Part shown: one piece after another, positions 1-7,318 of the stretch | Numbering within the stretch: position 1 is the stretch's first letter | How the letters are laid out: each line of letters begins with the position of its first letter | Source: JABHGY01 sp964525185 | GTDB taxonomy: Bacteria; Fidelibacterota; Marinisomatia; Marinisomatales; UBA1611 | Assembly (NCBI GenBank): GCA_964525185.1 | Contig: CAZGFQ010000036.1 | Coordinates: 1-20,395, forward strand | Direction: 5' to 3' | DNA length: 20,395 nucleotides | Made by a program: the position numbers and the translations under genes | The notes under the pieces: model-generated | What the model saw: the letters and a program-made list of their open reading frames with translations, nothing else | Databases searched by the model: none | What the model was told of the DNA's origin: nothing

Positions 1-1
1 A

Positions 2-973
2 ATTATTTTAGGGAATACGTACCATTTATATTTACGTCCTGGAACGGATATTGTAAACCAAGGTGGCGGATTACATTCTTTTGTTAATTGGGACGGAGCT
101 ATGTTAACAGATAGCGGTGGGTTTCAAGTATTTTCATTAGCACAATTGAATAAAATTAACGATCATGGTGTAGAGTTTCGATCTCATTTAAATGGAAGTA
201 AACATTTATTCACCCCTGAAAAATCAATGGAAATTCAACGATTATTGGGTGCAGATATTGTTATGGCATTCGATCAATGTCCACCTGGAAATGCAGAATT
301 ACCACTCGTAAAACAAGCGGTTAAAAGAACATCAGAATGGATGGCGAGATGTAAATCATATATGGATGAGCATCCGCCTATTTACGATTGGGAACAAACG
401 GTTTTCCCCATTGTGCAGGGTGCCATTAATCCGGAGCTAAGGAAACAAAGTGCAGAAGAACTTATTCCTTTTTCGAAATGCGGTATGGCGATTGGTGGTT
501 TGGCCGTGGGAGAAGAGAAAAATGCTATGATGGAAACGATTGATTTATGTGATAGCCTTTTGCCAAAAGATCAACCTCGTTATCTCATGGGAGTAGGGCG
601 ACCCTCTGATTTAGTAAAAGCAGTGAGAATGGGTGTTGATATGTTTGATTGCGTTATGCCAACCCGCAATGGGCGTAATGGGCAATTATTTACTTCAACC
701 GGTGTAATAAATATTCGAAATGAAAAATATAAAGACGATTTTTCTCCTGTGGATGAAAATAGTACAATCTCTTTTGGGACAGATTTTACAAAAGCATATC
801 TCCGACATTTAATAAAAGTGAATGAAATCTTGGGACTTCGGATGGCTTCATATATCAATATTGCCTATTACCAAAACCTTATGCAACAAATGCGGAATGA
901 AATTAATGCAGGAACCTTTGATTCATGGTCTAAAAAGTGGTTGAATGAAATGGCTGATCGGAAACGTATGTAA
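2..973 (+). CDS. tgt: Queuine/preQ1 tRNA-guanine transglycosylase, 5'-truncated by window edge
   Basis: This enzyme swaps guanine-34 of tRNAs with GUN anticodons for the queuosine precursor preQ1. The reading frame is open from base 2 and begins with the family segment IILGNTYHLYLRPG, so only about the first 50 residues lie outside the window; 323 residues are visible. The base-binding motif MLTDSGGFQVFSL and the nucleophile motif DCVMPTRNGRNG (Asp codon near 647) are intact, as are FPIVQG and GGLAVGE. The C-terminal zinc site usually seen in Tgt (CxCxxC plus His) is missing: the cysteine segment reads NSTISFG (758-778) and the His position is not His. I recall similar zinc-less Tgt proteins in Bacteroidota, so this looks like a lineage variant rather than decay. 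The stop overlaps the next start by one base (TAATG). Confidence 0.95.
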   Translation: MILGNTYHLYLRPGTDIVNQGGGLHSFVNWDGAMLTDSGGFQVFSLAQLNKINDHGVEFRSHLNGSKHLFTPEKSMEIQRLLGADIVMAFDQCPPGNAELPLVKQAVKRTSEWMARCKSYMDEHPPIYDWEQTVFPIVQGAINPELRKQSAEELIPFSKCGMAIGGLAVGEEKNAMMETIDLCDSLLPKDQPRYLMGVGRPSDLVKAVRMGVDMFDCVMPTRNGRNGQLFTSTGVINIRNEKYKDDFSPVDENSTISFGTDFTKAYLRHLIKVNEILGLRMASYINIAYYQNLMQQMRNEINAGTFDSWSKKWLNEMADRKRM

Positions 974-1446
974 TGCCAGAATCTGTTGTTAGAGTAATCG
1001 ATGTATATGTTTATAAAAAGTCAGGTGATGGTTTTCATTTTCTTTTATTAAAAAGAGCTAAAACAAAAATGTATGAACATTTGTGGCAAGGCGTTGCAGG
1101 TAAAATTGAACAGGGTGAAAAGGCTTGGGAAGCGGCCATTAGAGAGCTAAAAGAAGAGACAGGATTTTATCCACAAAAATTATTTGTTGCAGATCATGTG
1201 AGTCGTTTTTATGAAGTGTTTGGAGATCGAATAAATTTGATACCTGTTTTTGGGATTGAAGTGCGGGATTTACCTGTTCAGCTATCTGGCGAGCATTCTG
1301 AATTTGAATGGTTGTCTTTTAAAGATGCATTTGATCGATTGGTATGGCGTGGACAAAAAAAGGGATTAACCGTTGTCAATGAAATGATAACAAAAAATGA
1401 TGATCGAATGAAATGGTCGGAAATTAAAATAGAGGAGAAAATATAA
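973..1446 (+). CDS. NUDIX hydrolase, NudB-like
   Basis: A 157-residue pyrophosphohydrolase that cleaves a nucleoside diphosphate linked to another moiety. The full Nudix box GX5EX7REUXEEXGU is present: Gly43, Glu49, Arg57-Glu58, Glu61-Glu62 and Gly64. The N-terminal strand VVRVIDVYVYKK and LLLKRAKTKMYEHLWQGVAGKIE resemble dATP/dihydroneopterin-triphosphate pyrophosphatases (NudB), but the substrate cannot be fixed from sequence alone. The start is set by the TAATG overlap with tgt, and the same TAATG overlap joins it to the peroxiredoxin downstream, so the three genes are probably one transcript with coupled translation. A role next to a peroxiredoxin would fit nucleotide-pool cleaning, but that is inference. 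Confidence 0.9.
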   Translation: MPESVVRVIDVYVYKKSGDGFHFLLLKRAKTKMYEHLWQGVAGKIEQGEKAWEAAIRELKEETGFYPQKLFVADHVSRFYEVFGDRINLIPVFGIEVRDLPVQLSGEHSEFEWLSFKDAFDRLVWRGQKKGLTVVNEMITKNDDRMKWSEIKIEEKI

Positions 1447-1904
1447 TGTTAAATGTTGGAGATAAAGCACCTGGATTTTCATTGTTAGATGGAAATGGGC
1501 ATACCGTTTCACTGAGTGATTTTGATGGGCAAAAAGTTTTATTATGGTTTTACCCAAAAGCCAGTACACCCGGATGAATGGTTGAAGGTCAAGGGTTCCG
1601 GGATGAATTCAAACAATTTAAAGAAAAGAATATTGCCATCATTGGTATGAGTACTGATTCTGTAAAACGGCAAAAGAATTTTGGAGATAAACAAAAATTT
1701 CAATATCCATTATTAAGTGATGAAGATCATAAAACAATTGAAGCATATGGTGCTTGGGGATTGAAAAAATTATACGGTAGGGAATATGAAGGCATTTTTC
1801 GGTATTCCTATTTAATTGACGAAAATGGAAACATTGAAAAAGTTTATTCTAAAGTAAAAACTAAGACGCATGCATTAGATATATTATCTGATCTAAACGA
1901 ATAA
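1446..1904 (+). CDS. Bcp/PrxQ-type peroxiredoxin, predicted selenoprotein (in-frame UGA at active site)
   Basis: A thiol peroxidase reducing H2O2 or organic hydroperoxides. Translated from the ATG at 1446, 43 codons read MLNVGDKAPGFSLLDG and on to FYPKASTPG, followed by TGA (1575-1577), and then MVEGQGFRDEFKQFKEKN continues in the same frame to TAA at 1904. In the family this spot is the peroxidatic Cys of the PxxxTxxC motif (here Pro37, Thr41, position 44). Read as selenocysteine the product is 152 residues, normal for Bcp. Arg119 in GIFRYSYLIDENG fits the active-site arginine. The resolving Cys found five residues later in classic Bcp is Gln49, and there is no Cys in the whole protein, so it would be a 1-Sec enzyme needing an outside thiol reductant. 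An automated caller would probably start at 1578 and lose the active site. Sec peroxiredoxins are a known selenoprotein family. Confidence 0.9.
1569..1614 (+). promoter_or_regulatory. Candidate bacterial SECIS region around and after the UGA
   Basis: Two competing folds can be drawn by eye. Fold A: CCCGGA (1569-1574) just before the UGA pairs perfectly with UCCGGG (1597-1602) and encloses the hairpin UUGA-AGG-UCAA (1582-1592). Fold B: GUUGAA (1581-1586) pairs with UUCAAAC (1608-1614, one A bulged), then GUC (1588-1590) with GAU (1602-1604), then GG (1593-1594) with CC (1598-1599), closing a GUU loop whose first G is 18 bases after the UGA. Fold B matches the known bacterial rule of a small G-starting loop about 16-37 bases downstream. 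No energies were computed. Confidence 0.5.
1575..1577 (+). other. In-frame TGA predicted to encode selenocysteine (residue 44)
   Basis: The TGA replaces the peroxidatic Cys codon of the peroxiredoxin. Family-conserved sequence lies in the same frame directly before (TPG) and after (MVEGQGFRDEF). TGA ends the homogentisate dioxygenase gene elsewhere in the window, so it is not generally reassigned to a sense codon here. Confidence 0.85.
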
Positions 1905-1919
1905 ATAGTATTTTTATCT

Positions 1920-2291
1920 ATGGATATGTTAACAATACTATCTTGGGTTGCTATTATTGTTTTGGCTAGTAGCTACTGGTTCCAAATATGGAAAATTCAT
2001 GTTCACAGAGAAGTCAGAGATTTATCATTAATTTATCACTTTCTCTTAGCTGTAGGTTTTGGACTTCTAATAATTACTGCTTTCGTGGAAGATAGTTTTA
2101 TTTTTCTGGTTAAGCAAATAGCCACATTTATACCGGTTATTATTATAATTGGTCAAATACTTTATCATCAACAAGATCATTGGCACGATAAAGATGATGA
2201 AATTTGCCGTAAATGTGGTGAAGAATTAGAGCCACATTGGAAATTTTGCCCATATTGTAGTACCTTGCGTAAAAAATTACCTAAATCATAA
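1920..2291 (+). CDS. Small membrane protein: PQ-loop-like three-helix domain plus C-terminal zinc ribbon
   Basis: A 123-residue protein not recognised as a named gene. The N-terminal 85 residues hold three hydrophobic helices (about 5-22, 36-55, 61-82). The turn WFQIWKIHVHREVRDLSLIY resembles the PQ-loop/SemiSWEET repeat, where a PQ-like pair is followed by a basic stretch and DLSL. The tail has two CxxC pairs, Cys96/Cys99 and Cys110/Cys113 (CRKCGEELEPHWKFCPYCS), a typical zinc ribbon on the cytoplasmic side. It starts 15 bases after the peroxiredoxin stop, so it may be co-transcribed. No clear ribosome binding site is visible. The transported solute, if any, is unknown; a sensing or scaffold role for the ribbon is speculation. 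Confidence 0.75.
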   Translation: MDMLTILSWVAIIVLASSYWFQIWKIHVHREVRDLSLIYHFLLAVGFGLLIITAFVEDSFIFLVKQIATFIPVIIIIGQILYHQQDHWHDKDDEICRKCGEELEPHWKFCPYCSTLRKKLPKS

Positions 2292-2355
2292 AAGGCTATT
2301 ACGAACCCATATTTTGTAGGTCCTTTAACAGTAATCACACATTATATAAAATATA

Positions 2356-3564
2356 TTAAAACTGAGTAAATGATATAGCTAGAGTCCATTCTTTATGTTC
2401 GGGGGAATGGACTAGACCTAAAATAAATTTATCCGAAATAGTTGCGCCAATATGAAAAGATTTATATTGAGTTGTAGTATCAACAAATGAAAAAGTAGTT
2501 GGATCGAAAATAGGAGATATTTCTTCCGTCAAATAAACACCAAGGGTTGGAGTCGATATAAATTGAAATTGAAAATCAGTCCACTGGGTAATGGCGCGAG
2601 CAGTTCGGAAACCAACCGTATTAAGTTGCATGGGGGTAATATTAATTTTTTGATCTAGAGCAACGTAGATTAAAGATATATTTGCATATCGATGATCATC
2701 TGTAATGGACATTAATTGTTTTTGCCGAAGTTCTGCATTTTCACGTAATGCAATGCTCCCTATGAAAATGCCATGTGTCATGCCAAGCACCGCAGGACGA
2801 ATAAATAAATTTTTCTTGCCAAAAAAGAGTCCGCCTATTTGAAATGTGTAATTTTTCTTATCTCTTTGGATAAATATTCCACTGGGGATGCCATCCGATT
2901 CCCATGACGCCCATCGTCCCACAACAGTTGTATTGATATCTTGATCAAATTGTGCACCGCGTATTTTACCAATAAATGCAAATGTGTTGTATGGACCTCC
3001 AATCATTGCGCCACCACCCACAAATGATCCTGAGTTTGAGCGATCTTGCCTTGTGCCGCCAATACCGATAATTCCAAACTTGTACATATCAAGCTTTCCA
3101 GCACTATAAATTGACTGGGAATGGTCTATTTCTATTTTTCGCACATCATTTAATGTATACCCATTAAAGGATTCAAGGCCAATTCGAAACCAATATCCTT
3201 TTTTCGGTCGATAGGTTGCGCGACTCATAAAAGTATAATTTGTTATGAGTGAATCCTTGATTGCGTCAATTGTTCCGCCAGCTTGGACCTGTAATAATCT
3301 TTTATTGTTAAAAGGGGACCAAACGCTGCCACCAGTCAATTGTGTGACACGAAATTCATTTCGATTATTCCACCCATTATCCATTAAACGAAAAAATAAT
3401 GTTTTATTAAAATTTTCCATTTGATAATAATTAATTGAGGAAACTGTCACCCCATCTTCTTGAATGATTGAAACTTGCGTTTCTGTAGAAGGAAAAACTT
3501 CATTGCCTCGTACCATTTCTGAAAGAATGAATACCAAGGTAAGTAAGTAGAAAATTATACGCAT
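2356..3564 (-). CDS. Predicted outer-membrane beta-barrel-like protein
   Basis: No family recognised. From the internal ATG at 3564 the protein starts MRIIFYLLTLVFILSEMVRG, a normal signal peptide with Arg then a hydrophobic core. An upstream ATG at 3597 would add 11 residues before the signal, which is less likely. The mature part is rich in alternating polar/aromatic stretches and glycines, such as MYKFGIIGIGGTRQDRS, and ends WTLAISFTQF with a terminal Phe, as outer-membrane barrels do. Length is about 402 residues. It follows the shrunken adenylate-forming gene by about 50 bases on the same strand, so it may be the last gene of the aromatic catabolic operon, perhaps a porin. Location is inferred and the substrate is unknown. 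Confidence 0.65.
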   Translation of the reverse strand: MRIIFYLLTLVFILSEMVRGNEVFPSTETQVSIIQEDGVTVSSINYYQMENFNKTLFFRLMDNGWNNRNEFRVTQLTGGSVWSPFNNKRLLQVQAGGTIDAIKDSLITNYTFMSRATYRPKKGYWFRIGLESFNGYTLNDVRKIEIDHSQSIYSAGKLDMYKFGIIGIGGTRQDRSNSGSFVGGGAMIGGPYNTFAFIGKIRGAQFDQDINTTVVGRWASWESDGIPSGIFIQRDKKNYTFQIGGLFFGKKNLFIRPAVLGMTHGIFIGSIALRENAELRQKQLMSITDDHRYANISLIYVALDQKINITPMQLNTVGFRTARAITQWTDFQFQFISTPTLGVYLTEEISPIFDPTTFSFVDTTTQYKSFHIGATISDKFILGLVHSPEHKEWTLAISFTQF

Positions 3565-3615
3565 TTTAGAGATGTAAATATAATAAGATATAAACATCTT
3601 ATAATAAAAATAATT

Positions 3616-4569
3616 CTAACTCTTAATATCTAAAACCATAGAATTATTATTAAAGATGCTTTCATTGTCATCATCATTGCAATATCCCATCATAACAGAA
3701 TGTCCGTTTATAGATAATTGATTCATATTAAGATTCATATTTGTCATATGAATGGGATGATTACCAAACGAAAGTGCACATGTATTTTCTGGACAAATGG
3801 ATATTGAAGATCCCTTATTAGATGTAACGATTGATAGGTCGTGGCAAAAAGTATACGATTGTTTTTCAAATTGGTTTTTTTGGCCAAAAACTATATCCGG
3901 ATTATTTGAAGTGAATAAACTTGCTGCATAAAATGGGAGAATTGTTTGAAAAATAAGCCACTCCATGGAGTTAGCCCTTAAATCGGAATATATTTTTTCA
4001 CCACCAGTTAGCCCAATATGTTGTTGAATACCATTTGTGTTGACCAAAAGATTATAATGACTTAGCTGGATTACTTTATTTTCACTAATAAATAGAGCAC
4101 CTTCGTCTCTCAAATTAGGTTTAAATCGTGGAATATATGGTGGTTTAAATGTGGAAATAGTCGAGAAAAAATCAATATCAGATGGAATAATATTTATACA
4201 ATTGATTGTATTAAGAATTGAATCCTGAGGTATTTCCTTTGCAATGACTATTGTTGCCCCTAAATACCAAGTACCGAAAGCAAGTATTTCACTTATTGGA
4301 AACGAGTACGATGGAAGGTATAGGCGATCCTTTGGGTTTAACCCTAAAGATTCAAGCCAATGTGCGGTTTGTTGAACTTTTTCAAAGAAGTCTTTATTTG
4401 TTATTTTTATTGAATCATAAACAATAAGATTTTCATGTTTAATATTTTGACCTTCTATAAGAGCACTTGTATTTGGGTATGGGACCATATATTCAATGGG
4501 TTCAACATTCCCTAAACATTGGGCTTGATAAATTCTATTTTGTAAATCTTGATTCATTTTGTCATTCAA
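3616..4569 (-). CDS. Degenerate ANL-family (acyl-CoA synthetase-like) protein lacking ATP loop and C-terminal domain
   Basis: A 317-residue protein that keeps the outline of adenylate-forming enzymes. LIVYDSIKITNKDFFEKVQQ (49-68), then AHWLESLGLNPKDRLYL (69-85) and EILAFGTWYLGATIVIAKE, match the N-terminal AMP-binding domain. ALFISENKVIQLSHYNLL (158-175) aligns with the region that normally carries TSGTTGKPKG, which is deleted here. The end LSINGHSVMMGYCNDDDN to VLDIKS resembles the GELxxxGxxVMxGYxN-to-TGDI segment, after which the protein stops, so the catalytic-lysine C-terminal domain is missing. Normal family members exceed 500 residues. The frame is open and without internal stops, so it is either a pseudoenzyme or an early-stage gene remnant. 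It lies 53 bases after the amidinohydrolase-like gene on the same strand. Confidence 0.65.
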   Translation of the reverse strand: MNDKMNQDLQNRIYQAQCLGNVEPIEYMVPYPNTSALIEGQNIKHENLIVYDSIKITNKDFFEKVQQTAHWLESLGLNPKDRLYLPSYSFPISEILAFGTWYLGATIVIAKEIPQDSILNTINCINIIPSDIDFFSTISTFKPPYIPRFKPNLRDEGALFISENKVIQLSHYNLLVNTNGIQQHIGLTGGEKIYSDLRANSMEWLIFQTILPFYAASLFTSNNPDIVFGQKNQFEKQSYTFCHDLSIVTSNKGSSISICPENTCALSFGNHPIHMTNMNLNMNQLSINGHSVMMGYCNDDDNESIFNNNSMVLDIKS

Positions 4570-4622
4570 TGGAGATTGTCGAAATAAGTTTCAACATTAT
4601 TAATGGTTTTTCTCAGGAGAAT

Positions 4623-5546
4623 TTATAAATACATTTCATTGGTTAGGCAATGAAATGAACCACCCGCATACCGAAAATAAGTGAGAGGTGAAACAAAGCG
4701 CTCAACACCCAAGGATATGATTAATTCTTCAACTCCTGGTGTTAAAAAAGGTGCGCTATTTAACATAACGCCTGGCCCAATCAATGTATTGACAGCATAA
4801 TTTCCAAGGTCCTTTCCTTCGCCCGAAGAATCAACAGGATCTATATCGATACATTGAATATTTAAATTGCCTATTGCTTCAATACTTTCATTATGAATCA
4901 TATTTTTTGAAAGAATACATGCAACCAACTCATTCTCTGAATTAATAACTGGACTAAATACAGTGTCTAAATGATATCCTTCAGATTGAATCAAACAATA
5001 AAAGTCGGGCTTAACAATAGACCTAACAAAATCGTGACCTTCTTTACTGGATCGAGATAGTCCACCAAAGTAATAGGTTCCATTCTGAGTCTCCAATAAA
5101 AACACTTCTCCAAACTCGAGAAAAGCATTACCAGGAAGGTGTATAATCTCTTTCTTGAAAATTTTCTGCATTGTTTCAGCGTGTGAATCTGCTTCAATTT
5201 GTCTATCTGTAGCACTGAATCGTGCCTTAATCCAATAATCTTTATAAAATAAGCCTGAATCTCTCACAAAAACAGCATCGTGATGTAAAGAATTAGGTTG
5301 ATTTAATTTCTCAGGAAAAGGGAGTAAACGTACAGTAAATCCAGCTTTTTTAATTGTTCGAATAAAATGTTCAAATTCTTGCTTTAATTTTATCTGGTTG
5401 GGAATAATATTATGCTCGTTCGCATAAACTGTAGCATAATTCAAACTGTTTTCGGATTGCCCTTTGTGAATAGGATATCCATTATACCAACACCCCTTTA
5501 TTTCTCCGTTTGCAGGTGGCAAGTCGATTAATAAAATTTCATTCAT
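4623..5546 (-). CDS. Amidinotransferase-superfamily hydrolase, DDAH/arginine-deiminase-like
   Basis: A 307-residue member of the guanidino-group-modifying superfamily, whose enzymes attack a guanidinium carbon with a Cys and release citrulline or a related product. Visible landmarks in order: DAVFVRDSGLF (90-100, Asp96, guanidinium binding), LEFGEVFLLE (143-152, Glu144/Glu147 at the place of the EGGD motif), YHLDTVF with His192, and GGSFHCLTNE with Cys300 near the C-terminus. The Cys-His-acid set is therefore complete and the length fits DDAH or ctlX-type hydrolases. The substrate (dimethylarginine, arginine, citrulline-type or other) is not determined. It starts 10 bases downstream of the flavin-reductase-like gene and shares the strand of the tyrosine operon, an unexpected partner for that pathway. 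Confidence 0.85.
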   Translation of the reverse strand: MNEILLIDLPPANGEIKGCWYNGYPIHKGQSENSLNYATVYANEHNIIPNQIKLKQEFEHFIRTIKKAGFTVRLLPFPEKLNQPNSLHHDAVFVRDSGLFYKDYWIKARFSATDRQIEADSHAETMQKIFKKEIIHLPGNAFLEFGEVFLLETQNGTYYFGGLSRSSKEGHDFVRSIVKPDFYCLIQSEGYHLDTVFSPVINSENELVACILSKNMIHNESIEAIGNLNIQCIDIDPVDSSGEGKDLGNYAVNTLIGPGVMLNSAPFLTPGVEELIISLGVERFVSPLTYFRYAGGSFHCLTNEMYL

Positions 5547-5555
5547 AAACTGAGT

Positions 5556-6170
5556 TTATTTTTTTCTTTCAATCTCAAATCTATCCGTTGTACGAACATA
5601 GCCATTTTCGCCTGCTAGACGACCAATAGGATTTAACAAGTCTAAATTAATTCTACCATGATCATAAATATCATCGTCTATATGGAAAAGAACAATTGTG
5701 CCTAAAACAAGTGCACCACTTCCTGGACTTCCATCTCCAATTTCAATAATTTGATTTAATTCACATTCAAATGATATTTTTGATTCACCAACACGTGGCG
5801 CATGAATTTTATCACATGGGATTGGTGTAAGTCCAGATTGGTCAAATTCACTCACATTAGGTGGAAATTCTATCGCAGTTTTTACCATTTCTGAAGCAAA
5901 AGATTCACTGACAATATTTAGAGCAAAAACGCCCGTGTCTTGGATATTCTTTAGCGTGTCCTTGATATTACCATCGGTTCCGCGGCGTACAGGACAGAAT
6001 GAAATTGTCGGTGGATTTGAGCACACTCCATTAAAAAATGAGAAAGGCGCTAAATTATCAATCCCATCTTTGGATTGGGTAGAAACAAACGCAATGGGGC
6101 GAGGAACGATTGATCCAATCATGAGTTTATAATTATCCTTAAAAGATTGTTGTTTAGGATAAATAATCAT
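5556..6170 (-). CDS. Flavin reductase-like FMN-binding protein
   Basis: About 204 residues of the flavin reductase/DIM6-NTAB split-barrel family, which binds FMN and usually reduces it with NAD(P)H for a partner oxygenase. Typical motifs are YKLMIGSIVPRPIAFVST, NLAPFSFFNGVCSNPP and GVFALNIVSESFA. I chose the ATG at 6170 because it forms an ATGA overlap with the stop of the homogentisate dioxygenase gene and gives the usual MII-P start of the family; an ATG at 6182 would add four residues. I recall this gene beside homogentisate and hydroxyphenylpyruvate dioxygenases in Bacteroidota, so it probably has a conserved but undefined role in tyrosine breakdown. No flavin-dependent oxygenase is seen in the window. 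Confidence 0.88.
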   Translation of the reverse strand: MIIYPKQQSFKDNYKLMIGSIVPRPIAFVSTQSKDGIDNLAPFSFFNGVCSNPPTISFCPVRRGTDGNIKDTLKNIQDTGVFALNIVSESFASEMVKTAIEFPPNVSEFDQSGLTPIPCDKIHAPRVGESKISFECELNQIIEIGDGSPGSGALVLGTIVLFHIDDDIYDHGRINLDLLNPIGRLAGENGYVRTTDRFEIERKK

Positions 6171-7318
6171 AATTCTTTCCATGAGTAGGGATAATTAATA
6201 TCATCAATTTCATCCAAAATTTCCGCATATTGAAGTGGACTAAAAGTGTCAATCATAACAGCAAGTTCAATGGTTTCTTTCTTCCCAAGAGATGCTTCAA
6301 TTTTTCCCGGTTGCGGACCATGAGGTAATCCCATTGGATGAACGGTCATGGATTCTGATTCAATCCCTTTCCGACTCATAAACTTTCCTTTCACATAATA
6401 TAAAACTTCATCCGAATCCACATTGCTGTGTGCATAAGGTGCTGGAATGGCATCATCATGATAATCGTAAAGCCGGGGAACAAAAGAACAAATCACAAAT
6501 CCAGGCGATTGAAATGTTTGGTGGATGGGGGGAGGTAAATGAACTTTTCCGGTGATAGGCATGAAATCATTAATATTAAAAATCCATGGAAAGTAATACC
6601 CATCCCATCCCACTAAGTCAAATGGATGGTGTTCATAGGAATACGTTTGGTATCCACCTTGCAGACGAACAAGTACATCAACAGGATTATTATGGTGTTT
6701 AGGTTCTGCGAAATTTGGTGTATGGACATCTCTTTCACAAAATGGAGCATCTTCCATGAGTTGCCCAAATCGATTTCGATAGCGATTAGGCGTTTCAACT
6801 GGTCCGGATGATTCTATGACCAACATACGGATAGGGTCATTGATGATAATTTGCCAAATGATACCTCGAGGGATGACGACATAATCGCCATGTTTAACGT
6901 CCATATCCCCAAAATTTGAGCAGATTTGACCCGATCCAGATTGTATAAATAATATTTCGTCGTGGTGCCCATTTCTATATAACACATCCATCGATTGGTC
7001 CACATGAGCTTTATGAATAATTGTATCCTGATTGAATAAAAGTGGAATTCGTGCAGAAATGGCATCTCCTGAAGATTTCAATTGATGGGTTCTGAAATGG
7101 CGATTTCTGTGAGTATCCTGTAATGGATTTATTTCAAAAGGAATCCAATCTCCTACTGCTGAAACATTTGTAGGTGGATGAATATGATACACATTTGAAT
7201 ATATGGAACTGAATCCTTCTCGGCTGACTAATTCTTCCCAATATAACGATTCATTTGCATCTCTAAATTGGATATGGCGTTTTTCGGGTATGGTACCACG
7301 TTTTTGGTAAAATGGCAT
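6167..7318 (-). CDS. hmgA: Homogentisate 1,2-dioxygenase (short form)
   Basis: A 383-residue non-haem Fe(II) dioxygenase of the double-cupin type that opens the ring of homogentisate to maleylacetoacetate. Candidate iron ligands follow the family pattern: His297 and Glu304 in AHSNVDSDEVLYY, and His333 in HPMGLPHGPQPG. The N-terminal segment MPFYQKRGTIPEKRHIQFR and the middle stretch HHPFDLVGWDGYYFPW also fit. The protein is shorter than the ~430-445-residue eukaryotic/proteobacterial enzyme, as expected for the short bacterial branch, so activity on homogentisate rests partly on context (HPPD and fumarylacetoacetase in the same operon). The start overlaps the DUF309 stop (TAATG). It ends in TGA, the only TGA stop among complete genes here. 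Confidence 0.9.
   Translation of the reverse strand: MPFYQKRGTIPEKRHIQFRDANESLYWEELVSREGFSSIYSNVYHIHPPTNVSAVGDWIPFEINPLQDTHRNRHFRTHQLKSSGDAISARIPLLFNQDTIIHKAHVDQSMDVLYRNGHHDEILFIQSGSGQICSNFGDMDVKHGDYVVIPRGIIWQIIINDPIRMLVIESSGPVETPNRYRNRFGQLMEDAPFCERDVHTPNFAEPKHHNNPVDVLVRLQGGYQTYSYEHHPFDLVGWDGYYFPWIFNINDFMPITGKVHLPPPIHQTFQSPGFVICSFVPRLYDYHDDAIPAPYAHSNVDSDEVLYYVKGKFMSRKGIESESMTVHPMGLPHGPQPGKIEASLGKKETIELAVMIDTFSPLQYAEILDEIDDINYPYSWKEL

Noticed and set aside
1575..1577. Genome-wide reassignment of TGA to a sense codon
   Set aside because: TGA serves as the stop of hmgA at 6167-6169 with the next gene starting in an ATGA overlap, and no other conserved gene here contains an in-frame TGA.
1446..1904. 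Peroxiredoxin as a pseudogene or sequencing error with a premature stop
   Set aside because: The stop falls exactly on the catalytic Cys codon, the frame is conserved on both sides, and plausible SECIS-like folds surround it. Selenocysteine explains all of this better.
2292..2355. Possible bidirectional terminator between converging genes (AAAGG with CCTTT)
   Set aside because: Only five pairs with a loop of about 25 bases and a weak T-run; not convincing.
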